From assembly GCF_024609265.1 (NCBI RefSeq), contig NZ_JANHMP010000001.1, positions 620,001-684,000 on the forward strand: a stretch of 64,000 nucleotides of DNA, in the 5' to 3' direction. Within the stretch, counting starts at the first letter, position 1; each line of letters opens with the position of its first letter. This DNA comes from Geothrix campi. Its GTDB lineage: Bacteria; Acidobacteriota; Holophagae; Holophagales; Holophagaceae. A program made the position numbers and the translations under genes. This document shows, piece by piece, positions 25,904 to 34,673 of the stretch. The notes below the pieces were generated by a model, which was not told where the DNA came from, made no database searches, and worked only from the letters and a program-made list of their open reading frames with translations.

Positions 25904-26551
25904 ATGTCCTTGAATGCCGTGATGCGCTGGCTCAAACCCAGGGAGATGGTTTTTTTCGATCTCCTGGAATCCGCCTCGAGCAATGTGTACCAGGCGGCCC
26001 AGCTCTTCGATCGTGAGATCCGCAGCGGCGACCCGGCCCGATTCGCGGAGCTGCGCCGACAGATGAAGGACCTGGAGCACACCGGAGACGACATCACCCA
26101 CGAGATCATCGACCGCCTGAACCACACCTTCGTCACGCCCATCGACCGCGAAGACATCCTGACCCTCACCCACGCCATCGACGATGTGATCGACCGCATC
26201 CACTCCGTGTGCGAGCGCCTGATCCTCTATCGCATCGGCCCGGTGATGCCCGCGGTCACGGAAATCAGCTCCATCATCGTGGAGGGTGCCGGCGAGATCC
26301 TCCACCTGACACGATCCCTGCGCAACATGTCCAACCAGAAAGAGATCGGAGACCGCATCCGCAGGGTCCACGCCCTCGAGAACAAGGCTGATTCCATCTA
26401 CCACGCCGGCCTGGCCCAACTCTTCGACAACCCGAAGGATCCCATCGAACTGGTGAAGTGGAAGGAAATGCTCGAGAAGATCGAGGATGCCACCGACCGG
26501 ATCGAGCTGGTGGCCAAGGTCATCGGCTCCACCGTCATGAAGAACGCCTGA
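25904..26551 (+). CDS. DUF47-family (PhoU-like) phosphate transport accessory protein
   Basis: A 215-residue helical protein of the DUF47/PhoU_div family (YkaA type), which usually accompanies and modulates a Pit transporter. Two PhoU-like metal-site patterns are visible: LEHTGDDITHEIIDRL and LEKIEDATDRIELVAKV. The upstream frame is open, but ATG at 25904 with GGGAG at 25894-25898 gives the normal N-terminus. The pit gene follows after 7 bases. The promoter region holds a candidate Pho box, which would make this low-affinity system part of the Pho response, contrary to the constitutive Pit of E. coli. Confidence 0.9.
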   Translation: MSLNAVMRWLKPREMVFFDLLESASSNVYQAAQLFDREIRSGDPARFAELRRQMKDLEHTGDDITHEIIDRLNHTFVTPIDREDILTLTHAIDDVIDRIHSVCERLILYRIGPVMPAVTEISSIIVEGAGEILHLTRSLRNMSNQKEIGDRIRRVHALENKADSIYHAGLAQLFDNPKDPIELVKWKEMLEKIEDATDRIELVAKVIGSTVMKNA

Positions 26552-26558
26552 GGCTTCG

Positions 26559-27575
26559 ATGATCGAAGCGTTCCTCATCCCGTCCCTGGCGGTCCTGATC
26601 CTCCTGTCCTGGGGCATCGACTACATCAACGGATTCCATGACACGGCCAATTCCATCGCCACTGTGGTGAGCACGGGCGTGCTCCCCGCCAAGTACGCGC
26701 TGGTCATGTCCGCGACCCTCAACTTCGCGGGGGCCCTGGCCGGCACCTCCGTGGCCACCACCATCGCCAAGGGCATCGCCGACAGCCAGCACGTGGTTCC
26801 GGCGGTCATCGCGGCGGCCCTCATGGCGGCCATCACCTGGGATCTTCTCACCTGGTGGTTCGGCATCCCCTCCAGCACCAGCCACACCCTGCTCGGCAGT
26901 CTGGCCGGGGCCGTCGTGGCCCACGCCGGATTTGGAGCCCTGCACACCAAGAAGCTCGAGGAGATCGGCGCCTTCATCATCATTTCGCCGGCGATGGGGT
27001 TCATCGTGGGCATGCTGCTCATCCTGATCATCCTGTGGGTCGTGCGCCATTTCTCCGGGCATATGGTGAATGTGGTCTTCCGCAAGGCGCAGCTGGTGAG
27101 CGCGGCAGCCATGTCCTTCACCCACGGCCAGAACGACGCCCAGAAGGCCATGGGCATCATCTGTCTCGCCCTCATCGCCTACAAGTTCCACCTCCCCATG
27201 GATGCCAAGGCGAAAGTGATCATCCCTCTCTGGGTGAAGATCGGCAGCGCGAGCTTCATGGCCCTGGGAACCGCGTCTGGCGGCTGGAAGATCATCAAGA
27301 CCATGGGCTCGAAGATCGTGAAGCTGCGCCCCATCCACGGCTTCGCCGCTGAAACCGCGGCTGCCGCGGTGCTCTTCACCACCGCCCACTTCGGCATCCC
27401 CGTCAGCACCACCCACAGCATCACGGGCGCCATCATGGGGGTCGGCACCTCCATGAATGCCAGCGCCGTGCGCTGGGGCGTGGCCGGCAACATCGTCGTC
27501 GCCTGGGTGCTCACCATCCCCATCAGCGCCCTCCTCGCAGCGGGCTTCCTCAAGCTGGTGGCGCCGTTCTTCTGA
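26559..27575 (+). CDS. pit: Inorganic phosphate transporter, PiT family
   Basis: A 338-residue polytopic membrane protein that moves phosphate (with metal) using the proton or sodium gradient. The duplicated family signatures are visible: GFHDTANSIATVVST near the N-terminus and GQNDAQKAMG in the centre, with PSSTSHTLLG and PVSTTHSITG as the paired second motifs. About ten hydrophobic helices are present. It is translated directly after the DUF47 gene. Having Pst and Pit side by side gives the cell high- and low-affinity uptake in one locus. Confidence 0.95.
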   Translation: MIEAFLIPSLAVLILLSWGIDYINGFHDTANSIATVVSTGVLPAKYALVMSATLNFAGALAGTSVATTIAKGIADSQHVVPAVIAAALMAAITWDLLTWWFGIPSSTSHTLLGSLAGAVVAHAGFGALHTKKLEEIGAFIIISPAMGFIVGMLLILIILWVVRHFSGHMVNVVFRKAQLVSAAAMSFTHGQNDAQKAMGIICLALIAYKFHLPMDAKAKVIIPLWVKIGSASFMALGTASGGWKIIKTMGSKIVKLRPIHGFAAETAAAAVLFTTAHFGIPVSTTHSITGAIMGVGTSMNASAVRWGVAGNIVVAWVLTIPISALLAAGFLKLVAPFF

Positions 27576-27766
27576 CCGAGATGGACGTCGCAGCATTGTG
27601 ACGCCGGGGTAGCTGGTCCGTTACGGCTCCCGGTCAATCTGGAAGGCCCGGTTCTCTGACTGCTCGTTACGAGCTACAACAACCCTGTTTTCTAGAATTT
27701 ACCAACAACTTCTCGGATCCGTCATGGCCGCCTCCGATCCTGGTTTCGACACCAGGGAGGTACGCC

Positions 27767-28303
27767 ATGACCATCGAGACCCTCACCCCCCATCCCGAGG
27801 GCGCCCGCTACGCCGTCCGGCCGCTCTCCAGCGCCGACTTCGCCCACCTCAAGCGCCTCGAAGCCGAGATCTGGTCCGGCGATGGCGCCGGGGAGCTCTG
27901 CCCCCACTACCTGCGCCTCTGCACCGAGCTCTACGGCGACTGGTGCTTTCTCGCCATGGACGGCGACCGGCCTGTGGGCTACGTCCTCAACTTCGTGAAA
28001 GGGACCACGGTCTACTGCGCCACCTTGGCCGTGCATCCCGATTACCAGAAGGGTCGGGCGAACTACCTGCTCATCCGGGCCATGGTGGCCAAGCTGCTCC
28101 AGGAGAACGTGGAGGAGTGCCGGTTCCTCGTCGAGCCCGGCAATGACGATGCCCGCAGTATCCACCATGCCCTGGGTGCCCGGGTGGTGGCTGAGGTGCA
28201 GGACTACTACGCCCCCGGCGACACGCGCCTCTGGTCCGCGATCACCCGCGAGGACCTCGAGCGCGTCCGGGCCCGCTACACCCGCCTCAAGCTGGTCAGC
28301 TGA
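27767..28303 (+). CDS. GNAT-family N-acetyltransferase
   Basis: A 178-residue acetyltransferase using acetyl-CoA. The GNAT core is recognisable: the central strand DRPVGYVLNF, the strand TVYCATLAVHPDYQKGRANYLLI (acetyl-CoA pyrophosphate loop; the usual Q/RxxGxG/A is QKGRAN), and a C-terminal LGARVVAEVQDYY strand resembling RimI-like enzymes. The acceptor substrate is unknown. A GGAGG precedes the start. It begins a plus-strand run in which the next genes overlap or nearly touch, and overlaps the acyltransferase start by one base. Confidence 0.82.
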   Translation: MTIETLTPHPEGARYAVRPLSSADFAHLKRLEAEIWSGDGAGELCPHYLRLCTELYGDWCFLAMDGDRPVGYVLNFVKGTTVYCATLAVHPDYQKGRANYLLIRAMVAKLLQENVEECRFLVEPGNDDARSIHHALGARVVAEVQDYYAPGDTRLWSAITREDLERVRARYTRLKLVS

Positions 28304-28983
28304 TGAGCTGGGCTGGCGTCCTCTGGCCCACATTCGCCCTGCTTCCCCGCCTGGCGGCTGGAACGGAGCCCCAGCCCGGCATGCACCGCTGGGCGAAGCG
28401 GCTCCTGCCGGCCCTGGGCGTGGACCTCGAGGTGGCCGGGCACCCCCGGAAGGACATCCCCCTCTGGGTGGCCAATCACCTCAGCTGGGTGGATCCCGTC
28501 GCGCTCATGAGCCTTCGCCCCATGGGTACCATCGCCAAGGGGGAGGTCACCGGCTACCCCCTCATCGGGCGCTGGGCGCGGAAATCCGGCATCCACTTCG
28601 TGGACCGGGGAGACGCCACCAGCCGGGCCGCGGCCCTGGCAGGCTTCGCCGCCTCGCTCCGCGAGGGTCGGGACATGCTGCTGTTCCCGGAGGGCACCAC
28701 CACCCGGGGCGAGCGCCTGGCGCCCTTCTACGAGGGGGGTTTGCGAGCCATCTATGAGCTGGGCCTGCCGGCTCAACCCTTCCGGGTCAGCAGCCCCGCC
28801 CCGCACTATCCATGGACTGGCGACGAGACCCTGCTCCCCCACCTCCGCACCCTCTTCACCACTCGCACGCCCGTCACCGTGGTGGCGGAGGCACCCCTGC
28901 ACCCCGCCGGTTTCAAGAATCCGGACCAGTGGATCACCGCCTTCCGCGCCGCCCTCGAACCCCGGAGCTCCGATGTCCGCTGA
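28303..28983 (+). CDS. PlsC-like 1-acyl-glycerol-3-phosphate acyltransferase family protein
   Basis: A 226-residue acyltransferase of the PlsC family, likely acting on a glycerophospholipid or related acceptor at the inner membrane. The catalytic His/Asp motif is NHLSWVD (NHxxxxD), followed by KGEVTGYPLIG, the FVDRGD block and the FPEGTT acyl-acceptor motif. The N-terminus has only a weak membrane segment, shorter than in classical PlsC. It follows the acetyltransferase with a one-base overlap, and its end overlaps the arginase-family gene by 11 bases. Whether it is the housekeeping PlsC cannot be told. Confidence 0.85.
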   Translation: MSWAGVLWPTFALLPRLAAGTEPQPGMHRWAKRLLPALGVDLEVAGHPRKDIPLWVANHLSWVDPVALMSLRPMGTIAKGEVTGYPLIGRWARKSGIHFVDRGDATSRAAALAGFAASLREGRDMLLFPEGTTTRGERLAPFYEGGLRAIYELGLPAQPFRVSSPAPHYPWTGDETLLPHLRTLFTTRTPVTVVAEAPLHPAGFKNPDQWITAFRAALEPRSSDVR

Positions 28984-29911
28984 TGTGCTCATGCAGGGTC
29001 TCCGTACCGGCCTCACGCCTTTCCTGGGCCTGCCCCTGGTTCTCGACCCCCGTCCCGCCACCGGGGTCGTGCTCGGCGTGCCGTGCGATGCCGGCGTCAT
29101 CAACCGCCCCGGCGCCCGCCTAGGTCCCTGGGCCCTGCGGGCGGCCGCCATGGGTCTCGGAACGCACCCCATGCCAGCCCGGCTGCGCGAAGGCCGCCCG
29201 GCCTCGGGCCCCGGCGCGGCCGAGGGCTGGCTGGACGGCGGCAACATCCCCACCCTGCCCTTCTCCCTGGCCGATGCCCTGGAGACCGTCCAGGCCACCG
29301 TGGGTGCCTGGGCCATGACCGGCTGCCGCACCCTCCTGTTGGGCGGTGATCACGCCCTCACGCTCGGCGCCCTGCGCGCCCAGGCCCTCCAGCATGGGCC
29401 CCTGGGGCTGCTGCATCTGGACGCCCATCCGGATGCCGCCGACGGCGCCGCCTGGGGCACGGAGATCCACCATGGCACCTGGGTCCGCCAGGCGCTCGAG
29501 GAGGGCCTGCTGGATCCGCAGCGCGTGGTGCAGGCGGGTCTGCGGGCCCCGCGCTTCGACGATGCCGAGCTGGCCTTCCTCCAGGCCGCCGGGGTCCGCA
29601 TGTGGACGCCCGAGGATCTGCGTGATCCCCGGCTGGATTCCCGCCTCGCCGCGGATCTTGCCGCCGTGGGGCGCGGGCCGGCCTATCTCAGCCTGGATCT
29701 GGATGCCCTGGATCCCGCCCTGGTCCCAGCCGTGGCCGAGCCGGTGCCGGGCGGCCTCAGCCTCGAGGAAACCTTGCGCCTCATCCACGGCGCCCGCCAC
29801 TGGCCGGAACCCTGGGTGGGCGCGGACCTCATGGAACTGGCCCCCACGTTGGAGGGTGCCGAGACCAGCGCCCGGGTCGCCGTCCATCTCGCCCTCCACC
29901 TCCTCGCCTGA
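28973..29911 (+). CDS. Arginase/agmatinase-family hydrolase
   Basis: A 312-residue binuclear-manganese ureohydrolase homologue. Metal ligands are visible in GGDHALT, LDAHPDA (DxHxD) and SLDLDALDPALVP (SxDxDxxDP). The EIHHGTWV segment matches the agmatinase/formimidoylglutamase substrate region. It could be agmatinase, arginase or formimidoylglutamase; neither neighbours nor sequence decide. The frame is open upstream, but ATG at 28973 matches the family length. It overlaps the acyltransferase end by 11 bases. Confidence 0.85.
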   Translation: MSADVLMQGLRTGLTPFLGLPLVLDPRPATGVVLGVPCDAGVINRPGARLGPWALRAAAMGLGTHPMPARLREGRPASGPGAAEGWLDGGNIPTLPFSLADALETVQATVGAWAMTGCRTLLLGGDHALTLGALRAQALQHGPLGLLHLDAHPDAADGAAWGTEIHHGTWVRQALEEGLLDPQRVVQAGLRAPRFDDAELAFLQAAGVRMWTPEDLRDPRLDSRLAADLAAVGRGPAYLSLDLDALDPALVPAVAEPVPGGLSLEETLRLIHGARHWPEPWVGADLMELAPTLEGAETSARVAVHLALHLLA

Positions 29912-29918
29912 GGTCCCC

Positions 29919-30413
29919 ATGAGCGCCTTCGATGCCTTCCGCGCCACCCACGGCGAGCCCAACTGGGATGACATCGTGGCAGGCCACGATTTCGGTTTTC
30001 TGGGCATCGCCGAAATCCAGGCCTGGGTCTCCGGCGGCGGCCCGGCCGCGACCCGGTTGAAAGCCCTCGATGGTGACGCCCTCGCCACCTTCGAGGCCCA
30101 CCTTTGGGCCGCCTGCGCCGAGGCCGCCGGGAAGACCCCCAGGCCCGGCAGCGCCCGCTGGTCCCAGGCCCAGGACCGCTGGCGTGAGGCGCTGCTGCGT
30201 CAGGCCCTGGCCATGGACAGCACCGCCGCCCAGTTGGCGGTCAAGGTTGAGCGCCTCTACGAACAGGTGGGTTGCCCGGACGACATGCTGGGGATGTTGC
30301 GGCCCTCCCAGCCCTGGTCCGGCACGCCGGCCACCGTGGATCCGCAAGCTGTGCAGCAGTTCCTCAATAGATCTAGATGGAACTCCTCCCATCGATCGGG
30401 GTCCAATTTCTAG
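29919..30413 (+). CDS. Uncharacterised protein, 164 residues
   Basis: A soluble, mainly helical protein with no family I recognise. It begins MSAFDAFRATHGEPNWDD, contains a Trp/Ala-rich central helix region (FEAHLWAACAEAAGKT and WSQAQDRWREALLRQALAMD) and ends in a polar tail. No signal peptide or membrane segment is seen. It follows the arginase-family gene by 7 bases and precedes the Gcr-type gene by 38 bases, so it is likely in the same transcript. The tail after FLNRS has a less typical composition. Confidence 0.7.
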   Translation: MSAFDAFRATHGEPNWDDIVAGHDFGFLGIAEIQAWVSGGGPAATRLKALDGDALATFEAHLWAACAEAAGKTPRPGSARWSQAQDRWREALLRQALAMDSTAAQLAVKVERLYEQVGCPDDMLGMLRPSQPWSGTPATVDPQAVQQFLNRSRWNSSHRSGSNF

Positions 30414-30451
30414 GCTTGTGCCACCCTGGACACTCGGCTTCCGGAGTCCCG

Positions 30452-32380
30452 ATGGCCTTGTCCGACCCCAGGCTGGATGCACTGCTGAGCGTCGGTGAAC
30501 CGAGGCTGGAACCCCTGTTGCGCTGGCTGCTGGAGGCTTCGCCCGTGGATGTCGCGGACGGCGAGGCCCACCGGACCACCCGGTTGCGGCGCCTCCATGC
30601 GGCCCTGGCCTTCCGCGGGCTCACCGGCCCGCTGTCTGAAGCCTGGAACCACGCCTCGGCCATCCGCCTGCTGGCAGAGACGGGCCTGCCGGACCGTACC
30701 ACCCTGATGGGCGAGGGCTTCCTGCGGATCGTGGACCGGATCATCCCCCGCCTGGATCCCGAGGGAGATCTCTACGCCCTGCTGGACCGGCTGAACCTGG
30801 AGGAGGCTGACGCGGCCTGGATAGAAGGCTTGCCCGAGGACCTACGGGCCCTCTGGGGGCTTCTGCTGGCCCCACCCCCGGAGATCTGGGCGCACGCCGC
30901 CCATCTGTTGGCCCACCGCGCCGCCGCCGTGGGCCTGTCCCGCGACCTGCTGGCCCTGGATCCCGAGGGCAGCGACGTCGATTCCCCCTTTTTCCGCCTC
31001 ACCCAAGTCGTCCACGACGCCGGGGAACGCCCCAGGGACGCCGAGGCCCGGGCTGCCTGGGAGGCCTGCTGGACTGCCTGCATCGCCTCCCTGGCCCAGG
31101 CCCAGGCCCGCCTTGATGACCGGGGCGTATCCACCGACTTGGTGTTCCGGCTCGAACTGCTGGAAGCCCAGCTGGCCCGCATCGGCCAGATCCTGGACTT
31201 CGCCGCGGGTCAGGGGGACGGCACGGCCCTCGCCGCCGAGTTGGTGCGGGGCAGTGCCGCCCAGCACGGGCTGCTGACGCTCCTGCGCACCACGGTCAAG
31301 CGCCTGGCCCGCAAGGTGGTGGAGCACACGGGGGAAACCGGCGAGCACTACATCGCCCGGAATCGGTCCGAGTGGTGGGCCATGGTCCGGTCCGCCGCGG
31401 GCGGCGGCCTCCTCACGGCGGGCACGGCCCTGTTCAAGATCGGCCTCTCCGCCTTGCCCTTGGCGCCCCTGGTCTCGGGCGTCTCGTTGACCGCCAATTA
31501 CGCGGTGAGCTTCTGCACCATGCAGTTGCTGGGCTTCACGCTGGCCTCCAAGCAGCCCGCCATGACCGCGGCCGCCCTGGCGCGGGCCCTGGAGGAGGAT
31601 GACGGCCAGGCGCAGGAGGTCGAGCTGGTGGCCGCCATCACCCGCACCCAGGTCATCGCCACCCTGGGCAATGTGCTGGTCACCATGCCCGTGGCGGCAG
31701 GTCTCGTGGCCGGCTGGGTCTGGCTGACGGGCCACGCACCCATAGCGGAGGAAGCGGCCCTGCATGGCCTCCAGGCCACGCACCCCTTCCATGGCTGGAC
31801 GCTGGCCTTCGCGGCGCTCACCGGCGTGCTGCTCTGGCTCTCCAGCCTGGCCGCAGGCTGGACCGCCAACTGGAGTGCCTACCGCTGCCTGCCCGAGGCC
31901 CTGGCCCAGAACCACCGTCTGCGGTCCTGGTTCGGAGCGGGCGGCGCGGAAACCCTGGGCCGCTTCGTCCATCGGCACCTGGCCGGCTTCGCAGGCTACA
32001 CCGCCCTGGGCGCCCTGCTCGTCTTCGTGCCCATGGCCTTCGCCTTTGCGGGCATCCACGCGGAAGTGCGCCACGTCACCCTCCAGGCGGCCTCCCTGGC
32101 GCTGGGCTCGGCCACCCTCTGGTTCCAGGGCACTCTGGTCTGGCGGGAGGTCGTCTGGGGGCTGCTCGGCATCGGCCTCATCGGCGTCCTGAACTTCGCG
32201 GTGTCCTTCACCCTGGCCCTCTGGACGGCCCTGCGGGCCAGAGACCTCAGCGGCCGGGCCAGCCGCCACCTGTGGCTGGAGATCCTCAAGGCCTTCAACC
32301 GAAATCCAGGCCGGTTCCTCCTCCCTCCTCGCCGGAGTGCTACCCTCGACAGCCGTGTCCCAGGAGATTCCCATGCGTAG
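30452..32380 (+). CDS. Gcr-type 'site-specific recombinase' family membrane protein
   Basis: A 642-residue protein resembling the family labelled site-specific recombinase (Gcr; Pfam SpecificRecomb). Residues 1-300 are soluble and helical. The ETGEHYIARNRSEWWAMVRSAAGGG block (about 290-315) is the family signature. From there to the end lie about seven hydrophobic helices, with ANWSAYRCLPEAL between. No recombinase catalytic motif (serine or tyrosine) is visible, and the many membrane spans make DNA recombination unlikely; the family name comes from an early genetic observation in Neisseria. The ATG at 30452 is chosen because CCGGAG lies 6 bases upstream. The stop overlaps the DUF2911 gene by 8 bases. 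Confidence 0.75.
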   Translation: MALSDPRLDALLSVGEPRLEPLLRWLLEASPVDVADGEAHRTTRLRRLHAALAFRGLTGPLSEAWNHASAIRLLAETGLPDRTTLMGEGFLRIVDRIIPRLDPEGDLYALLDRLNLEEADAAWIEGLPEDLRALWGLLLAPPPEIWAHAAHLLAHRAAAVGLSRDLLALDPEGSDVDSPFFRLTQVVHDAGERPRDAEARAAWEACWTACIASLAQAQARLDDRGVSTDLVFRLELLEAQLARIGQILDFAAGQGDGTALAAELVRGSAAQHGLLTLLRTTVKRLARKVVEHTGETGEHYIARNRSEWWAMVRSAAGGGLLTAGTALFKIGLSALPLAPLVSGVSLTANYAVSFCTMQLLGFTLASKQPAMTAAALARALEEDDGQAQEVELVAAITRTQVIATLGNVLVTMPVAAGLVAGWVWLTGHAPIAEEAALHGLQATHPFHGWTLAFAALTGVLLWLSSLAAGWTANWSAYRCLPEALAQNHRLRSWFGAGGAETLGRFVHRHLAGFAGYTALGALLVFVPMAFAFAGIHAEVRHVTLQAASLALGSATLWFQGTLVWREVVWGLLGIGLIGVLNFAVSFTLALWTALRARDLSGRASRHLWLEILKAFNRNPGRFLLPPRRSATLDSRVPGDSHA

Positions 32381-33245
32381 GTTGCTCCTCCCCACTCTGC
32401 TGGTCGCTCTGCCCCTCGCAGCCCCCCTGCGCGCGGAGGACAAGCCCGCTCCCGTGCGCCTGACGCCCTTGCGCCTGAGCCCAGCCTGCACTGTGTCGCA
32501 GGAGATCGGCATCAGCAAGATCGACCTCGCCTTCGCCCGGCCCGCGGTGAAGGGCCGCAAGATCTGGGGGGAGCTCGTGCCCTTCGGCCAGGTCTGGCGG
32601 GCCGGCGCCAACAACGCCACCACCATCACCTTCAGCCATGCGGCCAAGGTGGCCGGCAAGGATGTTCCCGCGGGCAGCTACGGTTTCTTCGCCATTCCCG
32701 GCGAGAAGACCTGGACCCTCATCCTCAACAAGAAGGCCAAACAGTGGGGCGCCTACGAATACAAAGCCGGGGAGGATCTGCTGCGCTGGGAGGCCACGCC
32801 CCAGACCGGGCCTTTCATGGAGTATCTGGACTATCGCGTGATCCCCACCGATGGCAGCCACGCCACCGTGGAACTGGGCTGGGAGAACCTCCGCGTGAGC
32901 TTCCCCGTGGCGTTCGATACCAAGGCCATCTACTGGGCCCACCTGGAAGACACCCTCAAGAAGGCCCCGGACAACGACTGGGTGCCCTGGTACCAGGCCG
33001 CCAAGTACTGCCAGGACCAGGCCATCGAACCCCAGAAGGCTCTGGCCTGGATCGAGAAGAGCCTCAAGGCCGGCGACAGCTTCTGGAATCACGAAACCGC
33101 TGCCCGGATCTACAAGGACGCCAAGCGCATGCCCGAGGCCATCACCGAACTCCAGAAAGCCATCGACCTCTCCAAGGGCAAGGCCCCGAAGGAGTACACG
33201 GAGAACCTGGAGAAGGAGATGGTGGCCTGGAAGGCCGGGAAGTAG
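32373..33245 (+). CDS. Secreted DUF2911 protein with TPR-like C-terminus
   Basis: A 290-residue exported protein. A signal peptide (RRLLLPTLLVALPLAAPLRA) precedes a DUF2911 domain (about 30-170) with ISKIDLAFARPAVKGRKIWGELVPFGQVWRAGAN split over its conserved core and the DVPAGSYGFFAIPG motif. Residues 195-285 contain helical TPR-like repeats (EPQKALAWIEKSLKAG, MPEAITELQKAIDL). DUF2911 proteins are common in Bacteroidota and Acidobacteriota; function is unknown. AGGAG at 32362-32366 fixes the start. Confidence 0.88.
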   Translation: MRRLLLPTLLVALPLAAPLRAEDKPAPVRLTPLRLSPACTVSQEIGISKIDLAFARPAVKGRKIWGELVPFGQVWRAGANNATTITFSHAAKVAGKDVPAGSYGFFAIPGEKTWTLILNKKAKQWGAYEYKAGEDLLRWEATPQTGPFMEYLDYRVIPTDGSHATVELGWENLRVSFPVAFDTKAIYWAHLEDTLKKAPDNDWVPWYQAAKYCQDQAIEPQKALAWIEKSLKAGDSFWNHETAARIYKDAKRMPEAITELQKAIDLSKGKAPKEYTENLEKEMVAWKAGK

Positions 33246-33248
33246 GGA

Positions 33249-33917
33249 TCAAACCCCCTTCTGCTCCGCCCCCCAGATGACCTTGTGCAGCTGCATCTGT
33301 ACGCGCACGGGTAGGCCGTCGGCGACGACCTGCTCGGCGAGCCAGGCCGGGTCGAGGCTGCCCCAGACAGGGCTGAAGATGACCTCCAGCCGGTCCCACA
33401 CCTGTCGTTCGGCACACCAGGCCTTGGCCCAGGCGTAGTCGGCCTGGTCGCAGAGCACGAATTTCAGTTCGTCCTGGCCGGGGACCATGTGCTCGAGGTT
33501 CGATTCGAGCCAGCGATGGACCTCGCCGCTGCCGGGGGTCTTGCGGTCCACGATCTTGACCACCTCGCGCGGAACCGGTGCCAGATCGTGGCTGCCCGCG
33601 GTCTCCAAGGCCACTTCGTAGCCCAGGCCCAGCAAGGCCCGCAACAGTTCGGGTGCCTGAGGGTGGGCCAGGGGCTCGCCGCCCGTCAATTCCACGAAGG
33701 GAGCACTGGGGCCCGTCCGGGGGGGGCCCAGACGCTGGCGGGTCTCGGCCAGAAGGTCCTCCAGCTCACGCATCGTTCCGTCGTAGAAGGCGTACTCCGT
33801 ATCGCAGTACGAGCAGCGCAGCGGGCAGCCCGTGAGGCGGATGAACAGGCAGGGACGCCCGATGCGGGCGCCTTCGCCCTGGATCGAATGGAAGATCTCA
33901 TTAACCTTGAACTTCAT
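33249..33917 (-). CDS. queE: 7-carboxy-7-deazaguanine synthase QueE
   Basis: A 222-residue radical-SAM enzyme that converts 6-carboxytetrahydropterin to 7-carboxy-7-deazaguanine in queuosine biosynthesis. The iron-sulphur cysteines are C31, C35 and C38 (CPLRCSYC), after the family start FKVNEIFHSIQGEG. FVELTGGEPL and VKIVDRKTPGSGE are further family blocks. The start overlaps the SDR gene stop (ATGA, 33914-33917). It is convergent with the DUF2911 gene, 3 bases away. Other que genes are not in the window. Confidence 0.95.
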   Translation of the reverse strand: MKFKVNEIFHSIQGEGARIGRPCLFIRLTGCPLRCSYCDTEYAFYDGTMRELEDLLAETRQRLGPPRTGPSAPFVELTGGEPLAHPQAPELLRALLGLGYEVALETAGSHDLAPVPREVVKIVDRKTPGSGEVHRWLESNLEHMVPGQDELKFVLCDQADYAWAKAWCAERQVWDRLEVIFSPVWGSLDPAWLAEQVVADGLPVRVQMQLHKVIWGAEQKGV

Positions 33918-34648
33918 CGGTCCACCCAGCGCCGCCCGCCATCCAGGGTGAGGATCTCACCTGTCAGGAAGGGGCTGTCGGCCGCGTAACGCACAGCCCG
34001 GGCGAGGTCGGCGGGTTCACCGATGCGCTTCAGCAGGGTACGCTCCGCAAGGAAGGCACCATCGCTGCCTTCCGCTGGCAACAGGACTCCCAGCGCGTGG
34101 CCCACCACCCGCACTTTGGGTGCAAGCAGCTGGGCCAGGCCTGGTATCAACGCGGCGAGCCCGGCCTTGGCGGCGCTGTAGGGCAGGCGCTTGAGCCAGG
34201 GGCGATGAATCGAGGTATCCAGCAGGATCTGGAGGCAGGCGCCTTCGACAAGGTGCGGCGCCAGGGTCTGGGCGCAGAGGAACGGGAAGCCCAGGTTCAA
34301 GCGCCAGGTGGCCTCCAGAAGGTCCGGCGTCCAGGTGCCGAGGGGATGTTCGGGGAAGGTTCCAGCTAGCAGCACGGCGCCGGAAATCGCCCAGCCCTCC
34401 GCCTTCAGGCTCTCCAGATCTGCCATCATGCGGGAGTTCAGTTCCGGGCTCTCCGCATTCCAGACAAGTGTCCGGATCCTCGCCGTCTTCGACAAGTCAT
34501 TCACCCAGGTTTCGCCGTCCCAGGGCCTTGAACTGGTCAACACCAGATCGTGATCCCGGGCCAGATTTTCCGCCAGGGCCCGGCCCAGCCGCTGCCTTCC
34601 GCCCACCAGCACCCAGCAGGCCCTTTCGTTCCGCGAGATCCGCTCCAT
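33914..34648 (-). CDS. Short-chain dehydrogenase/reductase (SDR), substrate unknown
   Basis: A 244-residue SDR. The nucleotide-binding loop is GGRQRLGRALA, the catalytic Tyr-Lys pair is in YSAAKAGLA, and LTGEILTLDGGRRW is the usual C-terminal block. SSRPWDG after the second strand hints at NADPH. Because it is translationally coupled to queE, a pteridine or folate substrate (FolM-like) is possible, but this is inference only. The start is 25 bases from the divergent phosphatase gene, so its promoter must lie within that gene's coding region or be very compact. Confidence 0.82.
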   Translation of the reverse strand: MERISRNERACWVLVGGRQRLGRALAENLARDHDLVLTSSRPWDGETWVNDLSKTARIRTLVWNAESPELNSRMMADLESLKAEGWAISGAVLLAGTFPEHPLGTWTPDLLEATWRLNLGFPFLCAQTLAPHLVEGACLQILLDTSIHRPWLKRLPYSAAKAGLAALIPGLAQLLAPKVRVVGHALGVLLPAEGSDGAFLAERTLLKRIGEPADLARAVRYAADSPFLTGEILTLDGGRRWVDR

Positions 34649-34673
34649 CGGGGCATTCTTTCACAAAGGTCCT

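Noticed and set aside
27576-27766. Possible tRNA or small RNA between pit and the acetyltransferase
   Set aside because: Short pairings such as GCTCGT/ACGAGC exist, but no cloverleaf, T-loop or terminator could be built.
30452-32380. Gcr gene as a mobile-element recombinase
   Set aside because: It has multiple membrane helices and no serine or tyrosine recombinase motif, and no repeats or attachment-like sites surround it.
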